44,881 bases of DNA from Streptomyces poriferorum. Its GTDB lineage: Bacteria > Actinomycetota > Actinomycetes > Streptomycetales > Streptomycetaceae. Shown one piece after another: positions 1-9,400 of this stretch (position 1 is its first letter; each line of letters begins with the position of its first letter). A model generated the notes under the pieces. It was given only the letters and a program-made list of their open reading frames with translations. It had not been told where the DNA came from and did not search any database. The stretch covers positions 1 through 44,881 of the forward strand of contig NZ_JAELVH010000015.1 of NCBI RefSeq assembly GCF_019399235.1, given 5' to 3'. The translations under genes and the position numbers were made by a program.

Positions 1-44
1 CCCCGGCTGGAGAACGACGCGGCCGCGTCGTTCTCCAGCCGGGG
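1..44. repeat. Perfect 44-nt palindrome at the window start
   Basis: Bases 1-22 are the exact reverse complement of bases 23-44, with GCGGCCGC at the centre and no unpaired loop. The right arm encodes the expected subtilase block (SFSSRG). The left arm is its mirror copy and replaces whatever normally precedes that block. A perfect inverted copy ending exactly at base 1 looks like a fold-back or assembly artefact at a contig end. A real hairpin is the alternative. Confidence 0.9.
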
Positions 45-525
45 CCCGCTCACCAACGGCTCGCTCAAGCCCGACATCGCCGCGCCCGGCGTCGGTATCG
101 TCGCGGCCCGCGCCGCCGGTACCTCAAAGGGCCAGACCGTCGACGATCACTACACGGCGCTCAGCGGCACCTCCATGGCCACCCCGCACGTGTCGGGCGC
201 GGCGGCGATCCTCGCCCAGGAGCACCCCGACTGGTCGCCGCAGCGCCTGAAGGACGCCCTGATGTCGACCTCCGAGTCCGTGGCGGGGGCCACGGGATAC
301 GAGCAGGGCGCGGGTCGGGTGGACATCGGCCGGACAACGGCCCGGACGCTCTTCGCGACCGGTTCCGTCGGTTTCGGCTTCTTCAAGTACGGCGCGGCGA
401 ACGAGCCGGTCGCCCGCACCGTGACCTACCGCAACGACGGCGACACCTCGCGGACGCTCGACCTGTCCGTGCGCGGTGACAACGGCCTCGGCACCCCGCT
501 GCCCGCCGGGATGGTGACCCCGTCC

Positions 526-568
526 GCCGGCGCACGGCACGGCTCACCGTGCCGGCGCACGGCACGGC
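526..568 (+). repeat. 18-nt direct repeat at the frameshift site
   Basis: GCCGGCGCACGGCACGGC occurs at 526-543 and again at 551-568, offset by 25 nt. The reading frame of the subtilase changes in or beside the first copy. The repeat makes slippage, recombination or misassembly plausible here. The observed shift equals one missing base, so simple gain of one 25-nt unit does not explain it. Confidence 0.8.
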
Positions 569-2601
569 CGAGGTCGGCCTCACCGCAGACCCCGCGGCCG
601 GACCGAGCGGCCGCATCAGCGGAACGCTCACCGCCACCGCGCGAGACGGATCGGCCACCGTGCACACCGAGTTCGGCCTGGTGAAGGAGGATCGGGTGGT
701 CGCCCTCACCGTGCACGCCGTCAACCACGCAGGGCAGCTCGCCTACCGCAACAGCGACGTCAGCCTCTACAACCTGGACACCGGCGCCCTGTCCACGCTT
801 CCCCTCAACGCCAAGGGCGACGTGGTCTTCCGCGTGAAGCCGGGCACGTACAGCCTGATGGGCTTCCTCGCCGGGTTCGACGAGGCGGGAAAGCAGGTCA
901 TCGACTTCACGCTGGCCGGTGACCCGCAGATGGTCGTCGACAGCGACCGCACGGTCACCCTCGACGGCACCGCCGCGAAGGAGATCAAGGTCAAGACACC
1001 GACCCCGGCCGAGCACCGCGGCCTGATGGTGGGGTACGAACGCTCCAGCGGATCGCGCTCGGCGACGCAGATCGCGCAGCTCGACCAGTACGTGGACCAC
1101 GTGTACGCGCTGCCGACCGAGAAGACCACGCGCGAGAACTTCACCCTGTTCACCCAGTGGGTGATGTACACCCCCGAGATCCGCATCGACGCGGTCGGAC
1201 ACGGAGCCGTGCGCAGCCCGGAGTACGTGGTCGGCTCACCGAAGCTGGACGGTGTCTCGCTGCGCCGGGTCGTCCCGGTCGGCACCGCCTCGCCGGCCGA
1301 GCTCACCGGAGTGAACCTGTCCGGCAGGATCGCGCTGGTCCGCGCCTCGGCGGACCTCTCGCTCACCGACCAGGTCACGGCGGCGGCGAAGGCCGGAGCC
1401 AAGGCGGTGATCCTCTTCACCACCGAGCCCGGCCGGTACCTCGCCTCGGCGGGTACGGCCACCCTGCCGGTGCCTGCTCTCACGCTCGACGCCGATCCTG
1501 GGCGGACACTGGCCCAGCAGGCCGCGTCCGGACACCAGGTCCTGCTGATCGCCGCGGAGGCCGAAAGCCGGTACGCGTACGACCTGCTGTTCCCGTGGGA
1601 CGGGCAGATCCCCGACGACACCGCGCTCAAGGTCGACACGACCACCACCGCCCGGGTCGAGGCCGACTACCACTCCCAGACCGGGCACCCCGCCGCCCAG
1701 GACCTGCGCTGGGCCTACCGGCCGGGCCAGGTGATCGCCACCTCCTGGACCACGCCGCGACCCCTGCCCGCGCCGATCCACCGCACCGAATGGGTGTCGG
1801 CGAACGGAGTGACGTGGCGTCACCTCGTCTATCTGGACAAGGAATGGGGCAGCCACTACAGCGGCCCGATGACCGACTACAGCCCCGGCCAGGTCGTCAA
1901 GGAGGACTGGCTCAAGCAGGTGGCCCGGCCGGCCGTTCCCGAGAACGACCCCGAATACGTTCCGGTACGCGGTGCCACCCAGATGAACCTGGCCATCACT
2001 CCCTGGACCGACTCCCAGGCAGGGCACGACGGCGTGTACTCCTACGTCACCGACAAGTTCACCACCCAGCTCTCCGCGCACGGTGAGGTGCTGGCGAAAC
2101 GCGTCACGGCCACCGGCTCGTTCCCCGCTCCGTACGCCGAGCCGACCGAGTACACCCTGGTCATGGACAGTGCCCGCACCGCCGAGTACTGGAAGTTGTC
2201 CACGAAGACACACTCGGAGTGGCGGTTCACCTCGGCCCGTCCTGCCTCCGGAACCGCGCCGCTTCCACTGCTGCAGCTCTACTACGACCTGCCGCTGGAC
2301 CTGCTCAACCGTGCTCCCGCAGGCGAGAAGTTCAGCTTCGCCGTGCGTACCGAGGAGCCCGGCACCACAGGCCCCGTGCGGGCCAGGACGCTGACGGCGG
2401 ACGTCTCGTACGACGACGGAACGACCTGGCACAGGGCGGGGGTGACCGGCGGTGCCGACGGCCGGTTCACCGTCTCCACCCACCACCCCAAGGGCTCCGG
2501 CTTCGTGTCGTTGCGCATCGGCGCCGAGGACGCCGACGGCAACTCGGTGCAGCAGACCATCACCCGGGCGTACGCCGTGAATTGACGGGAGCGGCCCGCC
2601 C

Positions 2602-2645
2602 CGCCGGGTGCCCCCGGACGCCATCGCGTCCGGGGGCACCCGGCG
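2602..2645 (+). terminator. Strong hairpin after the broken subtilase
   Basis: A perfect 19-bp inverted repeat, 2602-2620 against 2627-2645, with a 6-nt loop. It starts 16 nt after the TGA of the broken subtilase. No U-tract follows, as is usual in Streptomyces terminators. It separates this gene from the tandem subtilase cluster. Confidence 0.8.
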
Positions 2646-2680
2646 TCCCGGCGGCATTCCCGTGCCCGTCCGGACGGTCG

Positions 2681-2708
2681 GTTGGCGAGTGCGCGCCATG
2701 TCGCCAAC
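2681..2708. promoter_or_regulatory. Inverted repeat upstream of the first tandem subtilase
   Basis: GTTGGCGA (2681-2688) and TCGCCAAC (2701-2708) form an 8-bp inverted repeat with a 12-nt spacer, about 110 nt upstream of the GTG start at 2821. It lies after the terminator of the preceding gene, so it could be an operator or part of the promoter of the cluster. No convincing -35/-10 pair was recognised. Confidence 0.35.
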
Positions 2709-2820
2709 TCGCCAGCCCTGCAAGCCCGGTGACGCGGTGTACCGCTTCCATACTGCTGTGTGGTCACCACCGCGCGATCATGCCGCGGCCCTCGTGCGGA
2801 TTTCCTGTGAAGGAGAGTGC

Positions 2821-5800
2821 GTGTTGAGGCAAGTCCCCCTACGACGGCGCGCCGTCGTCGCAGCCCTGCTCTCGGGTGTCATGAGCCTGCCACTGATGGG
2901 GGTGCTGCCCGCGTCGGCCGCCGCCCCGTCCGAGCCGAGCCCGTACGCACAGAAGACCGACAGTTCGGTGCGCGTTCAGCTCGACGCCAAGGACCGGGTC
3001 ACCTTCTGGGTCCAGCTCGGCGAGCAGGCCGACACCACCGCCGCACGCAAGGAGAAGAAGAAGGCCGACCGTGGCCGCGCCGTCGTCGCGGCCAAGAAGG
3101 CCGAAGCCGGCCGGAGCCAGACCGCACTCGTCTCCCTGCTCAAGAAGGCCGGCGCGCCCTACACGTCGTACTGGATCGCCAACACGCTCAAGGTGACCGG
3201 CGACAAGGACCTCGCCCGGAAGATCGCCGCACGCTCCGAAGTCACCGCGATCGAGGAGGACGAACCGCTCGTCCTCCCGCACGCCACCACCGGCGGCCGG
3301 GTGAACACCGTCGAGGGCGTGGAATGGAACGTCGACCGGATCGGCGCCCCCAAGGTCTGGAACGACCTCGGCAAGCACGGCGAGGGCATCGTCGTCGCCA
3401 ACATCGACTCCGGAGTCGACTACCGTCACCCCGCCCTGGCCGGAAGCTACCGGGGCCACCGCGCCGACGGCACGTACGACCACGCCTACAACTGGTTCGA
3501 CCCCTCGGACGGCTGCACCGGCGACAGCCCGTGCGACAACGACGGGCACGGCACCCACACCATGGGCACCATGGCCGGCGACGACGGCGCCGGCAACGCC
3601 GTCGGTGTCGCCCCCGGAGCGACCTGGATCGCCGCCAAGGCCTGTGAGAACAACGCCTGCCCGCGCGACGCGCTGCTCGCCGCCGGACAGTGGATCCTCG
3701 CCCCGACCGACATGACCGGCGCCAACCCCCGACCCGACCTGGCCCCGGACGTCGTCAACAACTCCTGGGGCACCACCGCACTCGACCTCTGGTACAAGGC
3801 CACCGTCCAGGCCTGGCGCGACGCGGGCATCTTCGCCTCGTTCTCCAACGGCAACGCCGGGCCGGACTGTCTGACGACCGGCTCGCCCGGCGGCTACGAC
3901 AACGCCTACTCCTCCGGCGCCTTCGACAGCAACGGCGACATCGCCGACTTCTCCTCGCGCGGCGCCGGCGAGGGCAGCGGCATCAAGCCCAACCTGGCCG
4001 CACCGGGCGTGGACATCCGCTCCGCCTGGCCGGGCGGTGGTTACCAGTCCCTCAACGGCACGTCGATGGCGGCTCCGCACACCGCCGCGACCGTCGCCCT
4101 GATGTGGTCCGCCTCGCCCGACATCCGCGGCAACGTCGACGAGACGGAACGTCTGCTCGACAGCACGGCCGTCGACACGTTCGACCCGAGCTGCGGGGGG
4201 ACCGCGGCCAACAACAACGTCTGGGGCGAGGGCAAGCTGGACGCCTACGCGGCCGTGATGTCCACCCCGCGCGGCCCGCTCGGCGCGCTGACCGGCACCG
4301 TCACCGCCGACGGCAAGCCCCTCGCCGGGGCGACCGTGCGCCTGGACGGTCCCATGCAGGCGAGCGTCCGCACCGCCGACGACGGCTCCTACGCCCTCGG
4401 CAAGACGATGGCCGGCGACTACACCGTGTCCGTCTCGCAGTACGGCTACCTCACCGACACAGCCGCCGTCACCGTCGTCGCCAACGGCACGGTGACCCGG
4501 AACGCCGACCTGAAGACCGCGCCCACCGGCACGGTGACCGGCACCGTACGCGTCAAGGGCGGTCCCGAGGCGGGCGCCGGACTCGCGGTGTCCGACACAC
4601 CCGTCTCCCTGACGACGGGCGACGACGGCGCGTACACCCTCCACCTGCCCGTCGGCACGTACCAGGTGGCCGTCACACCCGGCGACAAGTGCGCCAAGGC
4701 CGTTGCCTTCCAGATCACCGTCGGGAACGGCACCAGCAGCAAGGACCTCGACCTGCCCGTACGCACGGACGGTTACGGCACCACCTGCCAGGTCGTCGCC
4801 GGTGCCCCCTACCCGACCGGTGAGACCAAGCTGCCGCTCAGCGGGGCGGCGGGCAGCGCCCCTGTCGATCTGCCGTTCCCCGTCGCCCTGTACGGCCACA
4901 CGTACACCGCGGCCAACATCACCGTCGAGGGCGTCCTCGCCTTCGGACCCAGCAGCACGACCAGCATCAACGAGGAACTGCCGTTCACCGGCACCCCGAA
5001 CGGCGCTCTCTACCCGTTCTGGGACAACTTCCTGATGGACTCCTCCTCCGGCGTCTACACCGCGTTCCGGGGCACCGCGCCGCATCGTGAACTCGTCGTC
5101 GAGTGGCGCAACATGATCCTGAGCGACAACAAGCCCCAGCGCGTGAGCTTCGCAGCCGTCATGAACGAGGACGGCGGCTACACCTTCCACTACAGGGACA
5201 TCGAGGACGGCGCCGCCGAACGCGGCTCCAGCGCCACCGTCGGAGCCGAGAACCACGACGGCACCGACGCCTTCCAGTACTCCTGCAACGAAACTGCCCT
5301 GCGCGACGGCATGACCATCTCCTTCCGGCCCGGGAAGACCGCGTCCCTGGCCGGCACGGTCACCGACGCCAACGACGGCAAGGCCCTCGCCGGCGCCGGT
5401 GTGACTGTCAGCCGGGACGGGGCGACGGTGGGCACCGGCATCTCGGGCGCCGACGGCCAGTACCTCGTGCAGGTTCCGGTCAAGAACGCGGGCGCGTACG
5501 AGATCCGCGTCGACGCACCCCACTACGAGGCCGCCACCCGCACGGCGACGCTCGGCGGCGCCGAGGTCTCGCGCGCCGACAGCGCCCTGCGCACCGGCCG
5601 GGTGACCGCGTCACCCGACGACGGCTGGCAGCTCGTCGTCCCGGCGGGGGAGCAGCGCACCCGCACCTTCACCCTCGCCAACTCCGGACTCGCCGCCGAC
5701 TACACCGTCGCGGAGAAGGACGGTGCCGGCTGGCTGACGGCCGACCCGGCCGCCGGCCGGCTCGCCACCGACGCCACGCAGAAGGTGACCGTCACCTTCG

Positions 5801-6396
5801 ACGCTTCGGACGCCACACCCGGCTCCGTCCTGCGCGGCATCCTGCGGGTGGCGTCCGAGAGCGGCCGTGCGCCGGTCCTCGACATCCCCGTCACCGTCGC
5901 CGTGCCCGCCTACCGCACCGCGATCGACGCGGGGTCCGGCGCCGCGGGACCGGTGGCCGACTCGGCCGGTGACCTCTGGGCCCCGGACCGGGCCTATACC
6001 GAAGGCTCGTACGGATATCTCGGCCGCACCGGAACCGTCACCACCCGAAAGTCCATCGCCGGCACCGACGACCAGGCGCTCTACTCCAGCGCCGCGAAGG
6101 GCGCCTACGAGTACCGCTTCGACGGTCTCCCGAACGGCGCGTACCAGGTGGAGCTCGGATTCGCCGAGCTGAGCAACACCCAGCCCGGCAAGCGGGTGTT
6201 CGACGTCCTCGCCGAAGGCGTCCAGGAACTCCCGGACGTCGACATCGCCCTGGAGGCGGGCGGCACCTACCGCGCGCTGGCCCGGACGTTCACCGTCCAC
6301 GTCGGCGACGGACAGCTCAACCTGCGGTTCGCGAGCCCCTCCGACCAGCCGCTCGTCAACACGATCCGCGTCACCCACCGGCCCGACCTGGGCTGA
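2821..6396 (+). CDS. Secreted S8 subtilase 1 of a tandem trio, malectin-capped (1191 aa)
   Basis: A subtilisin-family endopeptidase expected to act outside the cell. Layout by residue: signal peptide 1-35 (RRR, hydrophobic run, ASAAA); I9-like propeptide to about 160; S8 domain about 167-475 with Asp196 (NIDSGVD), His243 (DGHGTHTMG) and Ser415 (NGTSMAAPHT); two carboxypeptidase-regulatory-like modules about 489-647; a beta-sandwich about 657-838 (LPFPVALYG, PFWDN, VVEWRN); a third regulatory-like module; an Ig-like module about 930-1030; and a malectin-like module 1034-1191. Extra Cys pairs flank the His motif. The GTG at 2821 is chosen because GGAG lies 5 nt upstream and because it puts the triad at the same numbers as in the next two genes. 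An in-frame ATG at 2608 would place a non-signal stretch before the signal peptide. TTG at 2824 is also possible. Substrate is unknown. Confidence 0.93.
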   Translation: MLRQVPLRRRAVVAALLSGVMSLPLMGVLPASAAAPSEPSPYAQKTDSSVRVQLDAKDRVTFWVQLGEQADTTAARKEKKKADRGRAVVAAKKAEAGRSQTALVSLLKKAGAPYTSYWIANTLKVTGDKDLARKIAARSEVTAIEEDEPLVLPHATTGGRVNTVEGVEWNVDRIGAPKVWNDLGKHGEGIVVANIDSGVDYRHPALAGSYRGHRADGTYDHAYNWFDPSDGCTGDSPCDNDGHGTHTMGTMAGDDGAGNAVGVAPGATWIAAKACENNACPRDALLAAGQWILAPTDMTGANPRPDLAPDVVNNSWGTTALDLWYKATVQAWRDAGIFASFSNGNAGPDCLTTGSPGGYDNAYSSGAFDSNGDIADFSSRGAGEGSGIKPNLAAPGVDIRSAWPGGGYQSLNGTSMAAPHTAATVALMWSASPDIRGNVDETERLLDSTAVDTFDPSCGGTAANNNVWGEGKLDAYAAVMSTPRGPLGALTGTVTADGKPLAGATVRLDGPMQASVRTADDGSYALGKTMAGDYTVSVSQYGYLTDTAAVTVVANGTVTRNADLKTAPTGTVTGTVRVKGGPEAGAGLAVSDTPVSLTTGDDGAYTLHLPVGTYQVAVTPGDKCAKAVAFQITVGNGTSSKDLDLPVRTDGYGTTCQVVAGAPYPTGETKLPLSGAAGSAPVDLPFPVALYGHTYTAANITVEGVLAFGPSSTTSINEELPFTGTPNGALYPFWDNFLMDSSSGVYTAFRGTAPHRELVVEWRNMILSDNKPQRVSFAAVMNEDGGYTFHYRDIEDGAAERGSSATVGAENHDGTDAFQYSCNETALRDGMTISFRPGKTASLAGTVTDANDGKALAGAGVTVSRDGATVGTGISGADGQYLVQVPVKNAGAYEIRVDAPHYEAATRTATLGGAEVSRADSALRTGRVTASPDDGWQLVVPAGEQRTRTFTLANSGLAADYTVAEKDGAGWLTADPAAGRLATDATQKVTVTFDASDATPGSVLRGILRVASESGRAPVLDIPVTVAVPAYRTAIDAGSGAAGPVADSAGDLWAPDRAYTEGSYGYLGRTGTVTTRKSIAGTDDQALYSSAAKGAYEYRFDGLPNGAYQVELGFAELSNTQPGKRVFDVLAEGVQELPDVDIALEAGGTYRALARTFTVHVGDGQLNLRFASPSDQPLVNTIRVTHRPDLG

Positions 6397-6405
6397 CCCC
6401 GAACC

Positions 6406-6453
6406 CCGGCACGGGTGCGGACGGCCTCCGGGCCCGGCCCGCACCCGTGCCGG
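6406..6453 (+). terminator. Intercistronic hairpin between subtilases 1 and 2
   Basis: A perfect 15-bp inverted repeat, 6406-6420 against 6439-6453, with an 18-nt GC-rich loop, in the 93-nt gap between subtilase 1 and subtilase 2. It could terminate or attenuate transcription, or stabilise the 3' end of the first message. No separate promoter for gene 2 was recognised after it. Confidence 0.65.
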
Positions 6454-6489
6454 CCCTGCAAGAGAACCCTTCGGAAAGAGAGTGCGTAC

Positions 6490-9400
6490 GTGAGACAGCA
6501 ACTCGCGCGACGGCTAGGCCTGCTGGCCGCCGCGCTCACCCTGGCCATGGGGGTGCCGCTCCTCGCGGCGGTGCCCGCCTCCGCGGACCCGGCCCCGACG
6601 CCCGCGGCCCAGCTGCTGGGCAAGGCCGACACCGAGGTGGTCCGGCAGCTGGACAAGAAGGACACCACGACGTTCTGGGTGCAGCTCGGCTCCAAGGCCG
6701 ACACCTCGGCCGCGAAGGGGGCGAAGACCCGGGTGGGCCGGGACAAGGCCCTCATCGCGGCCAAGAAGCGGCACGCCGCCACCACCCAGGCCGGCATCGA
6801 GGACCTGGTGAAGGAGGCGGGTGCACACTCCACCTCGTACTGGATCAGCAACACCCTCAAGGTCACGGGCGACAAGGCGCTCGCCGCGAAGATCGCCGCC
6901 CGCCCGGAGGTCGCCTCCATCGCGGCCGACAAGCTCCTCCAGCTGCCCGAGGAACTGCCCGCCGAGCAGGAACCGACGGTCAACGGCGTCGAGTGGAATC
7001 TCGACAGCATCAACGCGCCCAAGGTCTGGGACGAGTTGGGCATCAACGGAAGCGGCACGGTCGTCGCCAACATCGACACCGGCGTCGACTACCAGCACTC
7101 GACGCTGATGAACAAGTACCGCGGTCTGAAGGCCGACGGCACGTACCAGCACGAGTACAACTGGTTCGACGCCACCGCGAGCTGCCCGGGCGACGCCCCC
7201 TGCGACGACCACGGGCACGGCACCCACACCATGGGCACCATGGTCGGGGACGACCGCGACGGCAACAAGATCGGTGTCGCGCCGGGCGCCCAGTGGATCG
7301 CCGCCAAGGCGTGCACCCCGCTCGGCTGCGAGCAGGACGCACTGATGGCCGCCGGCCAGTGGATCCTCGCGCCCACCGGCCGCAACGGCGACAACCCGCG
7401 CCCGGACCTGGCCCCCGACGTCGTCAACAACTCCTGGGGTGCCGACATCATCGACACCTGGTACAAGGACATGGTCCAGGCGTGGACCGACGCGGGGATC
7501 TTCCCGGCGTTCTCCAACGGCAACGCCGGCCCCGACTGCGCCACCGCCGGTTCCCCGGGCGCCTACACCAACAGCTACGCCACCGGCGCCTTCGACAGCG
7601 CCGGCGACATCGCGTACTTCTCGTCCCGGGGCACGGGCGAGGACGGCGCCGTCAAGCCGGACATCGCGGCCCCCGGCGTCGATGTCCGTTCGGCCGCCCC
7701 CGGTGGCGGATTCGCCGTCATGTCCGGTACGTCGATGGCCTCACCGCACACCGCCGCCACCGTCGCCCTGATGTGGGCGGCATCCCCGGCGATCCGCGGC
7801 GACGTCGCGGCCACCGAACGCCTCCTCGACCGCACGGCTCACGATGTCGACGACATCACGTGCGGCGGCACAGCCGAGAACAACAACGTGTTCGGGGAGG
7901 GCCGGCTCGACGCTTACGAGGCCGTCGCATCCGTCCCCCGCGGCCCGCTCGGTGGTCTCCTCGGAACGGTCACCTCCGACGGCGCGCCCGTGGCCGGCGC
8001 CACCGTGGAACTCGACGGCCCGATGAACGCCCTCGCCGACACCCGCGCCGACGGAACGTACAGCCTGCCGAAACTGATGGTCGGCGACTACGGGGTCAAG
8101 GTCACCAAGTACGGCTACACGCCTGCCGCGTCCACCGTCACGGTCACCGAGGACGCCACCACCACGCGCGACCTGAGCCTCGCCACGGCCCCCACGGGCA
8201 CCCTCTCGGGCACCGTGAGCACCCTGTCCGGCCCCGAGGCCGGTGCGAGGATCGAGGTGGCGGGCGCCCCCGCCGAAACCGGCACCACCACCGCGGCCGA
8301 TGGCACGTACCGGCTCGAACTGCCTGCCGGAACATATCTGGTGACGATCACTCCTGTCTCCCGGTGTGCCACGAGCGGATCGTTCAGTGTCCAGGTTTCC
8401 GAAGGCGACGGCAGCAGGAACCTCACACTGCCCAACCGCGGCGACCGGTTCGGCACCGTGTGCCGGACCACCCACGACACCGCGTTCCCGTCCGGTGCGA
8501 CCAAGCTCAGCACCAGCAGTGACTACGACGGCTCCGCAACGGTCAAGTTCCCGTTCCCGGTGGCGCTGTACGGCAAGACGTACACACAGGCCGCGGCGAA
8601 CGTCGAGGGTTACCTCAGTTTCGAGCAGTCCGTCAATGTCAGCGCCAACCGGAACCTGCCCTTCACTGGATTCCCCAACGGCTCGCTCTACCCGTTCTGG
8701 GACAACCTCCAGCTGGCCACCGACTCCGGCGACATGTACTGGTCGTCTCGTGGTGCCGCCCCGCACCGCGAGATCGTCGTGGAGTGGCGCAACGCGGTGC
8801 CCAGCACCGCGCGCACCCAGAAGCTCGACTTCTCCGTGGTGATCGGCGAGGACGGCACGTACTCCTTCCACTACCGCAACCTCATCGGCGGCGACTACGC
8901 GCGCGGCCTTGGCGCCACGATCGGCGCCGAGAACGCGGACGGCACCGACGCCCTGCAGTACTCCCTCAACCAGGTGTCCGTGAGCGATGGCACGGCCGTG
9001 GAGTTCACGCCCACCCGCAGCGCCGCCCTGACCGGCACCGTCACCGACGGCAACGACAAGAAGGCGCTCGCCGGAGCCACTGTCACCGTCGCCCACGACG
9101 GCGAACCCGTGGCCACCGGAACCACCGGATCCGACGGCACCTACCTGGTGCAGACACCCGTGACCAGCGACAAGACCGACTACGACGTCACCGTCTCGGC
9201 CGGGCACTACACGTCCCACAGCGGCACCCTCGCCCTGGCGGCCGGCTCCACCGAGCAGCTCACCGCGGCGCTCGCCACCGGAAAGGTCAGCGCCACCCCG
9301 GCGGCCGCGACCACCGTCGTCGTCCCCGCCGAGCAGAGCAGACAGCGCACCCTCACCCTCGCCAACTCCGGTTCCGACACCGGCTACACGGTCACCGAGA

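Larger units (their letters stand above)
1..2585 (+). pseudogene. S8 subtilase with PA-like insert, truncated at left edge and frameshifted
   Basis: This is the C-terminal part of a secreted subtilisin-family serine peptidase. The reading frame is open from base 1 and shows the FSSRGP block, KPDIAAPG, and the catalytic-serine block LSGTSMATPHVSG with the Ser codon at 172-174. The catalytic Asp and His would lie left of the window. Around 526-545 the frame changes: one frame runs to a stop at 684, while the family-like sequence (RLTVPAHGTAEVGL and onward) continues in another frame to the TGA at 2583-2585. The shift equals one missing base. Downstream, about 1250-1550, is a protease-associated-like segment (SGRIALVRAS, AGAKAVILF). 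The rest is a long beta-rich extracellular region without a clear anchor. The gene is either a genuine pseudogene or carries a sequencing error. Third-position G/C bias continues across both parts, which argues that any decay is recent. Confidence 0.85.

Noticed and set aside
1..44. Palindrome as a linear-chromosome telomere of Streptomyces.
   Set aside because: It lies inside a conserved subtilase coding block and is a single palindrome. Streptomyces telomeres have several spaced palindromes in non-coding DNA.
526..568. Programmed ribosomal frameshift in the first subtilase.
   Set aside because: No slippery heptamer or downstream pseudoknot was evident, and subtilases do not normally use frameshifting.
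2608..2820. Upstream in-frame ATG that would extend subtilase 1 by 71 residues.
   Set aside because: The extension begins in the terminator of the preceding gene and precedes a normal signal peptide; the GTG at 2821 has a good ribosome site and gives equal triad numbers in all three paralogues.
2839..5523. Long open reading frame of 894 codons on the - strand opposite subtilase 1; similar ones lie opposite the other two (7741-10119 and 11352-14066).
   Set aside because: In high-G/C genes the complementary frame often stays open. Their residue content is Gly/Val/Ala/Arg biased without family motifs, and the + strand genes have full catalytic and signal-peptide features.
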